Source: Agromyces marinus
GTDB lineage: Bacteria > Actinomycetota > Actinomycetes > Actinomycetales > Microbacteriaceae
Length of the DNA stretch: 64,000 nucleotides
NCBI RefSeq assembly: GCF_021442325.1
Contig: NZ_CP087879.1
Span: 1,054,001 to 1,118,000 of the forward strand
Reading direction: 5' to 3'
How positions within the stretch are numbered: position 1 is the first letter of the stretch; every line of letters begins with the position of its first letter. Under the pieces are notes generated by a model that saw only the letters and a list, made by a program, of their open reading frames with translations, was not told the origin of the DNA and did no database searches. Shown piece after piece: positions 8,363-15,917 of this stretch. A program made the translations under genes and the position numbers.

Positions 8363-8746
8363 TCAGCTCCGGGGCGGGCGGCGCCGCGGAAGGTAGCCGC
8401 CCGCCTCGAGGCCGGCCTCGATCTCGAACCGGTTGCGCAGCGGATCGCGCCCGGCGAGCAGGTAGAGGATCGGGAAGAGCATCCCGTACGTGCGCCACTG
8501 CTCACGGTGCACGACCTCGTGCCCGAGCACCCGCTCCGAGTCGTTCGACCCGGTCAGGTAGCACCCGCCGACGCACGACCCGCCCCGCCCGAAGGTCCAC
8601 TTCGGCATCCCGCGGAACACCACGAGCCCCTGACGCACCTCGATCCGGCCGCGGCTCCAGAGGAACCCCCAGGCGAACCCGACGGCGGTCGCCCACCAGT
8701 ACCCCGCGCGGCTGACGGGCGAGTCGGTGAGGCGGATCCGGAGCAT
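8363..8746 (-). CDS. Small HExxH-containing protein of unknown function
   Basis: Not recognised as a characterised family. The 127-residue protein has a Trp-rich hydrophobic segment at about residues 16-33, and the motif HEVVH at 76-80 followed by REQW, which resembles a zinc-metalloprotease helix. A downstream hydrophobic stretch MLFPILYLLAG (about 86-96) precedes an Arg-rich tail. It also has a Cys pair (SCVGGC, residues 58-62). It could be a small membrane-associated metalloprotein, but no third zinc ligand is certain. It is convergent with the binding-lipoprotein gene. A GGGAAGGG-type ribosome site lies before the ATG. Confidence 0.6.
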   Translation of the reverse strand: MLRIRLTDSPVSRAGYWWATAVGFAWGFLWSRGRIEVRQGLVVFRGMPKWTFGRGGSCVGGCYLTGSNDSERVLGHEVVHREQWRTYGMLFPILYLLAGRDPLRNRFEIEAGLEAGGYLPRRRPPRS

Positions 8747-8791
8747 GCGAAGCCCTTCCCGGCCGGGACGCGTTCGGCCCCGCCCGCCGCC

Positions 8792-8797
8792 AGCCTA
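8792..8797 (-). promoter_or_regulatory. Candidate -10 element for the HExxH gene
   Basis: On the minus strand this reads TAGGCT, about 45 nt before the ATG at 8746, leaving a leader that contains a purine-rich ribosome site. No clear -35. Confidence 0.3.
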
Positions 8798-8811
8798 CGA
8801 GAACGGATGCC

Positions 8812-8827
8812 GCGGGCCGACGCCCGC
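8812..8827 (-). terminator. Hairpin directly after the arginase-like gene
   Basis: GCGGGC / GCCCGC six-base arms with a four-base loop lie immediately beyond the TGA (8828-8830) of the minus-strand gene. There is no T-tract. It abuts a GGATGCCGC word at 8805. Confidence 0.4.
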
Positions 8828-9670
8828 TCAGCGCGCGCCGGACGCCAGCGCGCCGATCAGGCGCAGGATCGTCGGCAGGTCGTCGATCGCCGCGGCCGGC
8901 GACGACGGGGCGAACCCGGCGATCGACGCACCCGCCAGCGGCAGGCGGGCGAGCACGGTCCTGATGAGCCCGACGAGTTGGTCCGGGTCCGCGCCGAACG
9001 GCAGCGGATACGACAGACCCGAGATCGCCGACGGGTCGAGCACGTCGAGGTCGACGTGGACGTACACGCGCGACGCGCCCGTCGCCGCGAGCAGGTCGGC
9101 GACCGCGTCCGCCTCGCCGAACCGGTCGGCGTCGACCGTGGCGACGCCGTGGGCGTCGATGTAGTCGCGTTCGCCGTCGTCGATCGCGCGAACGCCGCCG
9201 AGCACGATCCGCGATGGAGCGATCCGCTCCGCGTCGGAGAGGGCGAGCCCGGCGGCGCCCTCGCCGGTGATCGCGCGCAGCACCATGCCGGTGAAGGCAC
9301 CCGACGGGCTCGTGTCGGGAGTGTTCAGGTCGGGGTGGGCGTCGAGCCACAGCACTGCGAGCGACCCGGGTCCGCCCGTCGAGACGGCGGCCACCGCGGT
9401 CGACGCGATGCCGCAGTCGCCGCCGATCGCGATGGGGATCCCGCCCAGGCCCGACATCGCATCGCGCATGCGGTCGCCGATGCGACGGAGTGCGCTGTAG
9501 CGCTGCACGCCCGTCCCCAGCGCATCCCCGGCCTCGACCGGGACGTCGACGGTCACCGTCGCCGCGGCCGGAAGGTCGCCGCTGATCGCGTGGGCGCCCT
9601 CGGCGTGGCTCATCGCGCGCGCGGACACGGATCCCTGCCACTGCGGGACGACGACGAAGGCGGCCGGCAT
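8828..9670 (-). CDS. Arginase/agmatinase superfamily protein with altered metal motifs
   Basis: Ureohydrolase-fold protein of 280 residues; arginases and agmatinases split guanidino compounds to urea with two Mn ions. The motifs WLDAHPDLNTP and HVDLDVLDP carry the usual bridging Asp ligands. However, the first motif reads GGDCG (Cys86) where the family has GGDH, replacing a Mn-ligand His, and the SGNxHGM substrate loop is SPSGAFTGM, without its His. The enzyme may bind one metal, use another substrate or be inactive. A CATACT hexamer lies 6 nt before the ATG. No arginine-catabolism neighbour is present, so the role is unknown. Confidence 0.85.
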   Translation of the reverse strand: MPAAFVVVPQWQGSVSARAMSHAEGAHAISGDLPAAATVTVDVPVEAGDALGTGVQRYSALRRIGDRMRDAMSGLGGIPIAIGGDCGIASTAVAAVSTGGPGSLAVLWLDAHPDLNTPDTSPSGAFTGMVLRAITGEGAAGLALSDAERIAPSRIVLGGVRAIDDGERDYIDAHGVATVDADRFGEADAVADLLAATGASRVYVHVDLDVLDPSAISGLSYPLPFGADPDQLVGLIRTVLARLPLAGASIAGFAPSSPAAAIDDLPTILRLIGALASGAR

Positions 9671-9676
9671 GGTCCA

Positions 9677-9682
9677 AGTATG
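9677..9682 (-). promoter_or_regulatory. -10 element of the arginase-like gene (leaderless)
   Basis: Minus strand CATACT, 6 nt before the ATG at 9670. Same geometry as the leaderless plus-strand genes. Confidence 0.4.
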
Positions 9683-9734
9683 CGCCCGGCGGCATCGTCG
9701 CGCGACCTCGCCGCGTCAGGTTCGCCGCCCCGAC

Positions 9735-10379
9735 TCAGTCCTGGTCGGGGAACCGCACCAGGCCCGCCTGCACGGCGAGTCCGACGCACCCGATCGCCAT
9801 CGCGCCGAGGCCGAGCAGCCCGGCGATCGTGGTCGCGGCGATCACCGCGACGCCGCTCGCCGCGAGCAGTGCGAGCGTCGTCCACCACGCCCAGCGACGG
9901 CGCGTGAGAGCGGTGGTGACCGCCGCGGCGACGAGCAGTGCGAGCCTGCCCCACAGGTCGAACGGCCAGAGCAGCGGCCCGGTCGATGCCGAGAGCGCGG
10001 CGCCGAGGAGCAGCAGCCCGGTCCAGGTCGCGAACAGCGCGGGACTGAACCTCGGTGCCGGTCGCGGTCGCCGTCGTCCTGCCGGGCGCACCGTCGGCCC
10101 GTCGGCGTCGGTGTCGGCGTCGGTGTCGGCGCGGCGACCCGCGCCGGGCGCGGGAGCGGACGCGAGCACGTGATAGGCGCGCGTCACCTCGCTGAACCGG
10201 GCGTTCGCCGCCCTGACCTCGTCGGCGGATGCGCCCGACAGGCGGTCGGGGTGCAGGTCGCGTGCGAGCCTGCGATAGGCACGGTCGACCTCGGCGGCGT
10301 CGGCGTCGCGATCGATGCCGAGCAGCCGTGCGGCGTCCTCACGCGAGAGGTCGGGTTCGGCCACGGCCCACCTGGGCAC
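9735..10379 (-). CDS. J-domain membrane protein (DnaJ-like)
   Basis: A J-domain recruits and stimulates an Hsp70 (DnaK) partner. In the 214-residue protein residues about 9-75 form the J-domain, with the diagnostic HPD at 43-45 (ARDLHPDRL). A Pro/Ala/Asp-rich linker and an Arg-rich patch follow. From about residue 105 there are roughly four hydrophobic segments, so the C-terminal half is membrane-embedded and the J-domain cytoplasmic. It lacks the Gly/Phe and zinc-finger regions of true DnaJ. The annotated start is GTG; an internal GTG five codons later (VAEPDLSRED) is equally plausible. Function is probably local recruitment of DnaK at the membrane. Confidence 0.82.
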   Translation of the reverse strand: MPRWAVAEPDLSREDAARLLGIDRDADAAEVDRAYRRLARDLHPDRLSGASADEVRAANARFSEVTRAYHVLASAPAPGAGRRADTDADTDADGPTVRPAGRRRPRPAPRFSPALFATWTGLLLLGAALSASTGPLLWPFDLWGRLALLVAAAVTTALTRRRWAWWTTLALLAASGVAVIAATTIAGLLGLGAMAIGCVGLAVQAGLVRFPDQD

Positions 10380-10383
10380 CGGG

Positions 10384-10417
10384 CGGATGCCGCGGGGCGC
10401 GTGCCCCGCGGCATCCG
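10384..10417 (-). terminator. Strong hairpin downstream of the PspA-family gene
   Basis: A 15-bp perfect stem with a four-base loop starts 6 nt beyond the end of the PspA gene. Each arm contains the recurrent word GGATGCCGC (10385) and its complement (10408-10416). No T-tract, typical of actinobacterial terminators. It also insulates the J-domain gene downstream. Confidence 0.7.
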
Positions 10418-10422
10418 TTCGG

Positions 10423-11160
10423 TCACGACCCGGCGATCGAGCCCTGCGCGCCGCCGGCCTTCAGCGCGGCGAGCCGCGCCTCGACCTCGGTGAGCTCGCC
10501 GAGGTCGTCGAGCTCGTTGAACTGCGCGTCGATGCTCGAAGCGGCCAGTTCGGCCTGGCCGCGCGCCTTCGCCTCCTCGCGACGGACCTTGTCCTCGAAG
10601 CGGCCGAGTTCGCTCGTCGGGTCGAGGATATCGATCGACTTCACGGCCTCGTGCACCTGCTGCTGCGCGGCGGCGGTCTTCGATCGCGCGATGAGCTCGC
10701 TGCGCTTGTTCTTCAGCTCGACGAGCTTCTGCTTCATGCCGTTGAGCCCGGCCTTGAGCTTCTCGACGACCTCGGTCTGCGCCGCGATCTGCGGTTCGGC
10801 GGCGCGCGCCTCGTTCTCGGAGGAGATCTGGCGGCTCAGGGCGACCTTGGCGAGGTTGTCGAACTTGTCGGCGCCCGCCGTGTCGCCCGAGGTGCGGAGC
10901 TCGTCGGCCTTGCGGCTCGCGGCCAGCGCCTTCTCGCCCCACTCGCGCGCCGCGTTCACGTCTTCGCGGTGGTCGTCCTCGAGGAGCCGCAGGTTGCCGA
11001 TCGTCTCGGCGATCGCGGCCTCGGCGTCGGCGATCGAGTTGGTGAAGTCGCGCACCATCTGGTCGAGCATGACCTCCGGGTCCTCGGCCTGGTCGATGAG
11101 GGCGTTGATGTTGGCTCGCAGCAGTTGCGAGATGCGTCCGAAGATGGACTGCTTGGTCAT
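10423..11160 (-). CDS. PspA/IM30 family membrane-stress protein
   Basis: Peripheral membrane protein of the phage-shock/Vipp1 family that binds and stabilises damaged membranes. The 245-residue protein begins MTKQSIFGRISQLLRANINA, an amphipathic helix, followed by the family signature DQAEDPEVMLDQMVRDF and long coiled-coil helices to about residue 215. The ATG at 11160 is chosen because it opens the conserved start and has a GGAAGGAA ribosome site; the frame stays open upstream but shows no similarity to the family. It lies 58 bp after the TPM gene on the same strand, a pairing common in actinobacteria, probably one envelope-stress operon. Confidence 0.92.
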   Translation of the reverse strand: MTKQSIFGRISQLLRANINALIDQAEDPEVMLDQMVRDFTNSIADAEAAIAETIGNLRLLEDDHREDVNAAREWGEKALAASRKADELRTSGDTAGADKFDNLAKVALSRQISSENEARAAEPQIAAQTEVVEKLKAGLNGMKQKLVELKNKRSELIARSKTAAAQQQVHEAVKSIDILDPTSELGRFEDKVRREEAKARGQAELAASSIDAQFNELDDLGELTEVEARLAALKAGGAQGSIAGS

Positions 11161-11218
11161 GGACGTGGGTTCCTTCCGTGTGGTGGTGCTCTCGGTCCGA
11201 TGGGTCAGCGGCGTCGTG

Positions 11219-13228
11219 TCAGAAGCGGCCTCCGCTCCCGCGGCGGGAGCGCGTGACCGAGCCGCCGAAACTTCCGGGGGAGCGCCGGCCGCCGCCGAAT
11301 CCGCCGCCGCCGAACCCGCCGCCGCCGAATCCGCCGCTCGAGCGCCCGCCCCGTCCGCCGCCGAGCATCGAGTCGATGAGGATGCCGCCGAGCACCGCGC
11401 CGAACAGGTCGCCGCCGCCCGAGCCCGATCGTGGACTTCCGGTACCGCCGAATCCGCCGGGCACGCCGGGCCCGCCGAACCCGCCGACGTCACGTTGCGC
11501 GAGCGACATCGCCTCACCCGCGAGCCGGTCGGCGCGTTGCGCGGCGGCGAGTGCCGCGACGGGATCGGAGCCGGTGAGCGCGTCGGCCTCGACGACGAGT
11601 CGGCCCGCTTCGGCGAGCCGGGTCCTGGCGTCCGCGCCGATCGCACCGCGGCGCGAGACGAGGTAGTCCTCGGCAGCCTGGACGCGCGAGCGCGCCGAGA
11701 GGATGGTGCGGTCGAGTTCGGCCCGCGCGCGCTGCTCCTGCACGAGGGCCTCACGAGCTCCCTGGATGGCGGTGTCGATCTCTGCGTTGACGCCGTCGAG
11801 GCGCTGCTTGAGCTCGTGCGGGGATCGGCCGGTCTCGGCGGCTGCGGCGCGCAGCGCGCTCGCCTCGGCCTGGACGCGGTCGGCGAGCGCCGCGAGCGCG
11901 GGGTCGTGCATGCCCCGTGCCGTGCTCACGTCGGCGTCGAGGTCGTCGACGCCGGCCAGGACGGCCCGGTCGACCTCGGCGAGCCCGTCGGCGAGCCGGT
12001 CGATCGCGGCGAGCAGGTCGCGGGCCTGATCCGCCGCCTCCTCCGCCGCCCGGATGTCGACGACCGCCGCGCCCGTCTCGCCGCGCTCGAGCGCGGCGCG
12101 CGCCTCACGCGCCTCGTCGTCGGCGAAGGCGATCCGGGCGCGGGCCTGCTCGGGGTTGTCGGAGACGGGTGCGATCGCCGCGGCCGCGTACCGGGTGCGC
12201 AGGTCGTCGAGTCGAGCGGATGCCGCGTCGAGCGCCCCCTCGGCCGTGCGCGTCGCACGCTCGACCCGCGCGAGGGCCTCGGGGGCGTTCCGCTCGAGGT
12301 CGCGCAGCGCGTCGAACCGTTCGGCCTGGGCGTCGAGGAGGGCGTCGGCCTCCGCGGTCAGGGTGAGGATTCCGGCGTACCACTCGCGCTGCCGGGCCTC
12401 GGTGTCGGGCTCGTGGTCGTCCAGTCGCTGCTGGAGCCCGAAGGCGTCGCGGACCTTCTGCGTGGCGGTCGCGAGCGCCTCCCGGAACGACGCCGTCTCC
12501 TCCTCGCCGTAGGAGGCCACCGCGAAGCCGAGTTCCTCCTCGCTCGTCTTCAGGGCGTCGTCGGCTGCGACGAGCGCGCCGCCCACCTGGCGCCGGAGTT
12601 CCTCGAGGGGCACCGCCGGTTCGCCCGAGCCGCCGCCCGCGGCATCCGCTCGCCCTCGACGGCGCCGGGCGAGCACGATCGCGACGACGACCGCGATGCC
12701 CGCACCGACGAGCAGCACGATCCAGATCGCCCCGATGCCGCCACCGCCGCCCGACTGCCCGCCGATCGCCTCGGCAGCGGCGATCGCGGCGCCGGCCCAG
12801 TCGTCGTCGCGCAGGTGCGGCTCGACGGCCTCCAGCGCGATGCGGTCGATCTCACCTGCCGAGAGCGATGCGTCTTCGGCAGCCGACAGGTGGTAGGCGC
12901 GCCCGTCGACGGCGACGGCGAGCAGGTAGTCCTCGGCGCCCATGTTGTTGTCGTTCGCGGTGTCGGTGGCCCACGAGCCGGCGTCGGCGGGGTCGTCGAA
13001 CTCGCCGACGTACGCGACGAAGAGCTGCCGCCCCGTCCGGTCGGCGGCCTCGTCGATCGCCGTCTCGACTGCCGCGGCCTCGGACGCGGTCAACGCGCCG
13101 ACGGTGTCGACGATCGGGCTCGCCCCGAACCGGACCGGATCCTCGGCGAACGCCGGGGTCGAGGCGACGAGGAGCAGGAATCCCGTGAGGGCGGCCGCCG
13201 TGACGGAACCCCTGCGAACCGTCCGCAT
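11219..13228 (-). CDS. TPM-domain membrane protein with coiled-coil and Gly-rich tail
   Basis: The 669-residue protein has a signal peptide (residues 1-28, ending PAFA), a TPM/YgcG domain at about 35-150 on the outside (DTVGALTASEAAAVETAI, YLLAVAVDGRAYHLS), one transmembrane segment at about 168-192 (IGAIWIVLLVGAGIAVVVAI) followed by RRRRGR, then a long Ala/Arg/Glu-rich coiled-coil region inside the cell, and a Gly/Phe/Ser-rich tail with repeated GGGGF units. TPM domains have been tied to photosystem repair and to membrane-stress proteins; the function here is unknown. Genes of this shape often precede pspA, as here. A -10-like TAGACT lies about 35 nt upstream. Confidence 0.85.
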   Translation of the reverse strand: MRTVRRGSVTAAALTGFLLLVASTPAFAEDPVRFGASPIVDTVGALTASEAAAVETAIDEAADRTGRQLFVAYVGEFDDPADAGSWATDTANDNNMGAEDYLLAVAVDGRAYHLSAAEDASLSAGEIDRIALEAVEPHLRDDDWAGAAIAAAEAIGGQSGGGGGIGAIWIVLLVGAGIAVVVAIVLARRRRGRADAAGGGSGEPAVPLEELRRQVGGALVAADDALKTSEEELGFAVASYGEEETASFREALATATQKVRDAFGLQQRLDDHEPDTEARQREWYAGILTLTAEADALLDAQAERFDALRDLERNAPEALARVERATRTAEGALDAASARLDDLRTRYAAAAIAPVSDNPEQARARIAFADDEAREARAALERGETGAAVVDIRAAEEAADQARDLLAAIDRLADGLAEVDRAVLAGVDDLDADVSTARGMHDPALAALADRVQAEASALRAAAAETGRSPHELKQRLDGVNAEIDTAIQGAREALVQEQRARAELDRTILSARSRVQAAEDYLVSRRGAIGADARTRLAEAGRLVVEADALTGSDPVAALAAAQRADRLAGEAMSLAQRDVGGFGGPGVPGGFGGTGSPRSGSGGGDLFGAVLGGILIDSMLGGGRGGRSSGGFGGGGFGGGGFGGGRRSPGSFGGSVTRSRRGSGGRF

Positions 13229-13263
13229 GCGTCAGCACCCTCCCCGCCCGAGCCGATGGCAGG

Positions 13264-13269
13264 AGTCTA
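13264..13269 (-). promoter_or_regulatory. Candidate -10 element of the TPM-pspA operon
   Basis: Minus strand TAGACT, giving a leader of about 30 nt with a GGGGAGGG ribosome site before the ATG at 13228. Confidence 0.45.
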
Positions 13270-13381
13270 TTCGGTGCGCGTCGGCGTGTGCCAGCGATCG
13301 ATCTGCGGGCGATCGGACGTGGCGGCGGAGCAGCAGGACAGCGGGCGGCTCGGCGACCCCGTTCCGTCACCATCACGGAAC

Positions 13382-13417
13382 GAGCCCGGCCCTCAGCTGG
13401 CTGAGTGGACCGGGCTC
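13382..13417 (-). terminator. Hairpin downstream of tRNA-Arg
   Basis: Outer arms GAGCCCGG (13382-13389) and CCGGGCTC (13410-13417), with an inner CTCAG / CTGAG pairing (13392-13396 with 13401-13405). It lies 10 nt after the 3' end of the tRNA on the minus strand. No T-tract. Confidence 0.6.
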
Positions 13418-13426
13418 TTCACGACG

Positions 13427-13499
13427 TGCCCCCGGAGGGATTCGAACCCCCGACCTACGGTACCGGAAACCGGCGCTCTATCCCCTGAGCTACGGAGGC
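13427..13499 (-). tRNA. tRNA-Arg (anticodon CCG)
   Basis: 73 nt on the minus strand. The acceptor stem GCCTCCG pairs with CGGGGGC (one G-T wobble), the D arm is GCTC / GAGC, the anticodon loop TTCCGGT gives CCG, and the T arm is GGGGG-TTCGAAT-CCCTC with a G-T pair. The CCA end is not encoded. The anticodon stem has four good pairs (CGGT / ACCG) and a C-T mismatch at its base (27-43). It reads CGG arginine codons, abundant in this genome, and lies 740 bp from argS on the opposite strand. Confidence 0.93.
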
Positions 13500-13567
13500 G
13501 CACAGCAGGAAACATTACCACCTGGGACCGGGCGGGATGCACCAGCGCAGGGCGGACGGGCCGAGGC

Positions 13568-14200
13568 TCACCCCGTCACGTTCGCGACGACGTCCGCGAT
13601 CAGGCCCTGCGCGTCGCCGGGCTCGAACAGCGCCCCCGATTCGACGACGATCCACATGCCGCCCGTGAACACCTGGGCCTGCCCGACCCCGCCCGACTGG
13701 CGGAAGAACCCCTCGACCTCGGGCGGGGTGCCGTAGGTGGGCACCGCGTTCGACTCGAGGGCCGCATCGCCGACCCGTCGTTCGTAGGCCTGCTCGGGCA
13801 GGGTCGCGACGGCGACCTCGATGACCTCGCCGCTGGTCTGGTTGCTCCACCCGCACGCCGTGCCCTCGGCGGCGACCGCGTCGCGCAGCGTCGCGGAGGT
13901 CGGCGCGTAGTCGGGGGCCGTGCCGTAGTTCGGGTTGAACGCGTACACCTGGTCGGACGTGAGGATCTCGGTGCACGCCACGTCGAACGGGACGGGTTCC
14001 TCGGTCGGCTCGGGCGTCGGCTCGGGCGCCGCGCTGCCCGTGGGCGCGGGTGCGCCGGTCGTCGCCGCAGGGGGAGCGGGGGACTCCGACGGGTCGGCGC
14101 CCGCGCCGGTGCACCCCGCGAGCGCGAGTGCGAACACGCCCGCCAGCCCCGCGATCGCGGTCGTGCGGCGGCGGATGGGGGCGGTGCTCGGGCGCGACAT
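13568..14200 (-). CDS. Secreted lipoprotein of unknown function
   Basis: The 210-residue protein has an Arg-rich N-terminus, a hydrophobic signal core and the lipobox LAGC near residue 30, then a long Pro/Ala/Thr/Glu linker (to about residue 70) and a compact C-terminal domain with two Cys (DVACTEIL and GTACGWSNQ), which could form a disulfide. The C-terminal part resembles DUF3558-type actinobacterial lipoproteins only loosely. It is divergent from argS with start codons only 38 bp apart. A TATCGT hexamer 7 nt before the ATG suggests a leaderless transcript. Confidence 0.8.
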   Translation of the reverse strand: MSRPSTAPIRRRTTAIAGLAGVFALALAGCTGAGADPSESPAPPAATTGAPAPTGSAAPEPTPEPTEEPVPFDVACTEILTSDQVYAFNPNYGTAPDYAPTSATLRDAVAAEGTACGWSNQTSGEVIEVAVATLPEQAYERRVGDAALESNAVPTYGTPPEVEGFFRQSGGVGQAQVFTGGMWIVVESGALFEPGDAQGLIADVVANVTG

Positions 14201-14207
14201 GCGGCCA

Positions 14208-14213
14208 CGATAG
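14208..14213 (-). promoter_or_regulatory. -10 element of the lipoprotein gene (leaderless)
   Basis: Minus strand TATCGT, 7 nt before the ATG at 14200. It falls where the -35 of the divergent argS promoter would lie. Confidence 0.4.
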
Positions 14214-14226
14214 CAACGCCGACGGG

Positions 14227-14232
14227 TAGGAT
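14227..14232 (+). promoter_or_regulatory. -10 element of argS (leaderless)
   Basis: TAGGAT ends 6 nt before the GTG at 14239. The two divergent -10 elements are only 13 bp apart. Confidence 0.5.
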
Positions 14233-14238
14233 CTTCGA

Positions 14239-15912
14239 GTGACTCCCGCCGATCTCTCGCGTGCCCTGTACGACCTCGTCATCGCCCTCATCGATCGGCG
14301 ACGCGAGGCGGGCGCCGAGGCAGCGATCGAGATCGCGCCCGAGTCGGTCACCCTCGAACGCCCGAAGCTGCGCGAGCACGGCGACTGGGCGTCCTCGATC
14401 GCCATGCGCATCGCCAAGCCGCTCGGCACGAACCCGCGCGAGCTCGCGACCGAACTCGCCGCGGGCCTGGCCGAGGTCGACGGCGTCGCGAGCGCCGAGG
14501 TCGCAGGTCCCGGCTTCATCAACATCCGGCTGGATGCCGCGGCGGCGGGCGCCCTCGCGAAGGCGATCGTCGACTCGGGCGCCGCGTTCGGTCGCGGCGA
14601 GACCCTCGCGGGCCGGGTCGTCAACCTCGAGTTCGTCTCGGCCAACCCGACCGGCCCGCTGCACATCGGCCACACCCGCTGGGCGGCGCTCGGCGACTCG
14701 ATCGCCCGGGTGCTGCGCGCCGCGGGCGCCGAGGTCGCGAGCGAGTACTACATCAACGACGCGGGCAACCAGATGGACGGCTTCGGCGCCTCGGTGCTCG
14801 CCGCGGCCAAGGGCGAGCCGACCCCCGAGGGGGGTTACCCGGGCAGCTACATCGCCGACCTCGCGGCAACCGTGCTGGAGCGCGAGCCGAACCTCCTCGA
14901 ACTCGACGACGAGATCGCCCAGCACACCGCCCGAGAGATCGCCTACGAGCTGCAGCTCGCCGAGATCCGCTCCTCGCTCGAGCGCTTCAACGTGCACTTC
15001 GACGTCTGGAAGAGCGAGCGCACGCTCCACGCGAAGGACGACGACGGCGTCTCCGAGATCGACGCCGCGCTCGAGCGCCTCCGCGCTCAGGGCCACGTCT
15101 TCGACGACGGCGGTGCGGTCTGGGTGCGCACGACCGACTTCGGCGACGACAAGGATCGCGTGATCCGCCGCGCCAACGGCGTATACACCTACTTCGCAGC
15201 GGATGCCGCCTACTACCTCGACAAGTCCGATCGCGGGTTCGAGCACAAGATCTACCTGCTCGGCGCCGACCACCACGGTTACGTGCACCGGCTCAAGGCG
15301 CTCGCCGGCGCCGCCGGCGACGACCCGACGCGCGACATCGAGGTGCTCATCGGCCAACTCGTGAGCATCAACGGGGCGAAGCTGTCCAAGCGCGCGGGCA
15401 ACATCATCGAGCTCGACGACCTCCAGGCCTGGCTCGGCACCGATGCCCTGCGCTACACGCTCGCGCGCTACCCGGCCGACTCGCCGCTCGCGATCGATCC
15501 CGAGCAGCTGCGCCGCCGCACCAACGACAACCCCGTGTTCTACGTGCAGTACGCGCACGCGCGCACGTCCGCGGTCGCCCGCAACGCGGCATCCGCCGGG
15601 GTCGACCGGTCGGGCTTCGCTCCCGAACTGCTCGACCACGAGGCCGAGTCCGCGCTGCTCGGCGCCCTGCAGGAGTTCCCGCGCATCGTCGCCCAGTCCG
15701 CAGAGCTCCGCGAGCCGCACCGCATCGCGCGGTACATCGAGGAGCTCGCCGGCCTCTACCACCGCTGGTACGACAACTGTCGCGTGCTGCCGCTCGGCGA
15801 CGAGCCCGTCGGCGACCTGCACCGCACCCGGCTGTGGCTGAACGACGCGACCGGCCAGGTGCTCCGCAACGGACTCGACCTGCTCGGCGTGTCCGCCCCG
15901 GAGCGGATGTAG
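14239..15912 (+). CDS. argS: Arginyl-tRNA synthetase
   Basis: Charges tRNA-Arg with arginine in the cytoplasm. The 557-residue class I synthetase has the N-terminal Add-1 domain, the HIGH motif as PLHIGHTRW near residue 141 (after FVSANPTGP), and the KMSKS-equivalent as AKLSKRAGN near residue 380. The C-terminal helical anticodon-binding domain (DALRYTLARYPADSPL onwards) ends in VSAPERM, as is usual. The GTG start is supported by a -10 element 6 nt upstream and by alignment to the short N-terminus of the family. The next gene starts five bases after its stop. Confidence 0.97.
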   Translation: MTPADLSRALYDLVIALIDRRREAGAEAAIEIAPESVTLERPKLREHGDWASSIAMRIAKPLGTNPRELATELAAGLAEVDGVASAEVAGPGFINIRLDAAAAGALAKAIVDSGAAFGRGETLAGRVVNLEFVSANPTGPLHIGHTRWAALGDSIARVLRAAGAEVASEYYINDAGNQMDGFGASVLAAAKGEPTPEGGYPGSYIADLAATVLEREPNLLELDDEIAQHTAREIAYELQLAEIRSSLERFNVHFDVWKSERTLHAKDDDGVSEIDAALERLRAQGHVFDDGGAVWVRTTDFGDDKDRVIRRANGVYTYFAADAAYYLDKSDRGFEHKIYLLGADHHGYVHRLKALAGAAGDDPTRDIEVLIGQLVSINGAKLSKRAGNIIELDDLQAWLGTDALRYTLARYPADSPLAIDPEQLRRRTNDNPVFYVQYAHARTSAVARNAASAGVDRSGFAPELLDHEAESALLGALQEFPRIVAQSAELREPHRIARYIEELAGLYHRWYDNCRVLPLGDEPVGDLHRTRLWLNDATGQVLRNGLDLLGVSAPERM

Positions 15913-15917
15913 TCGGC

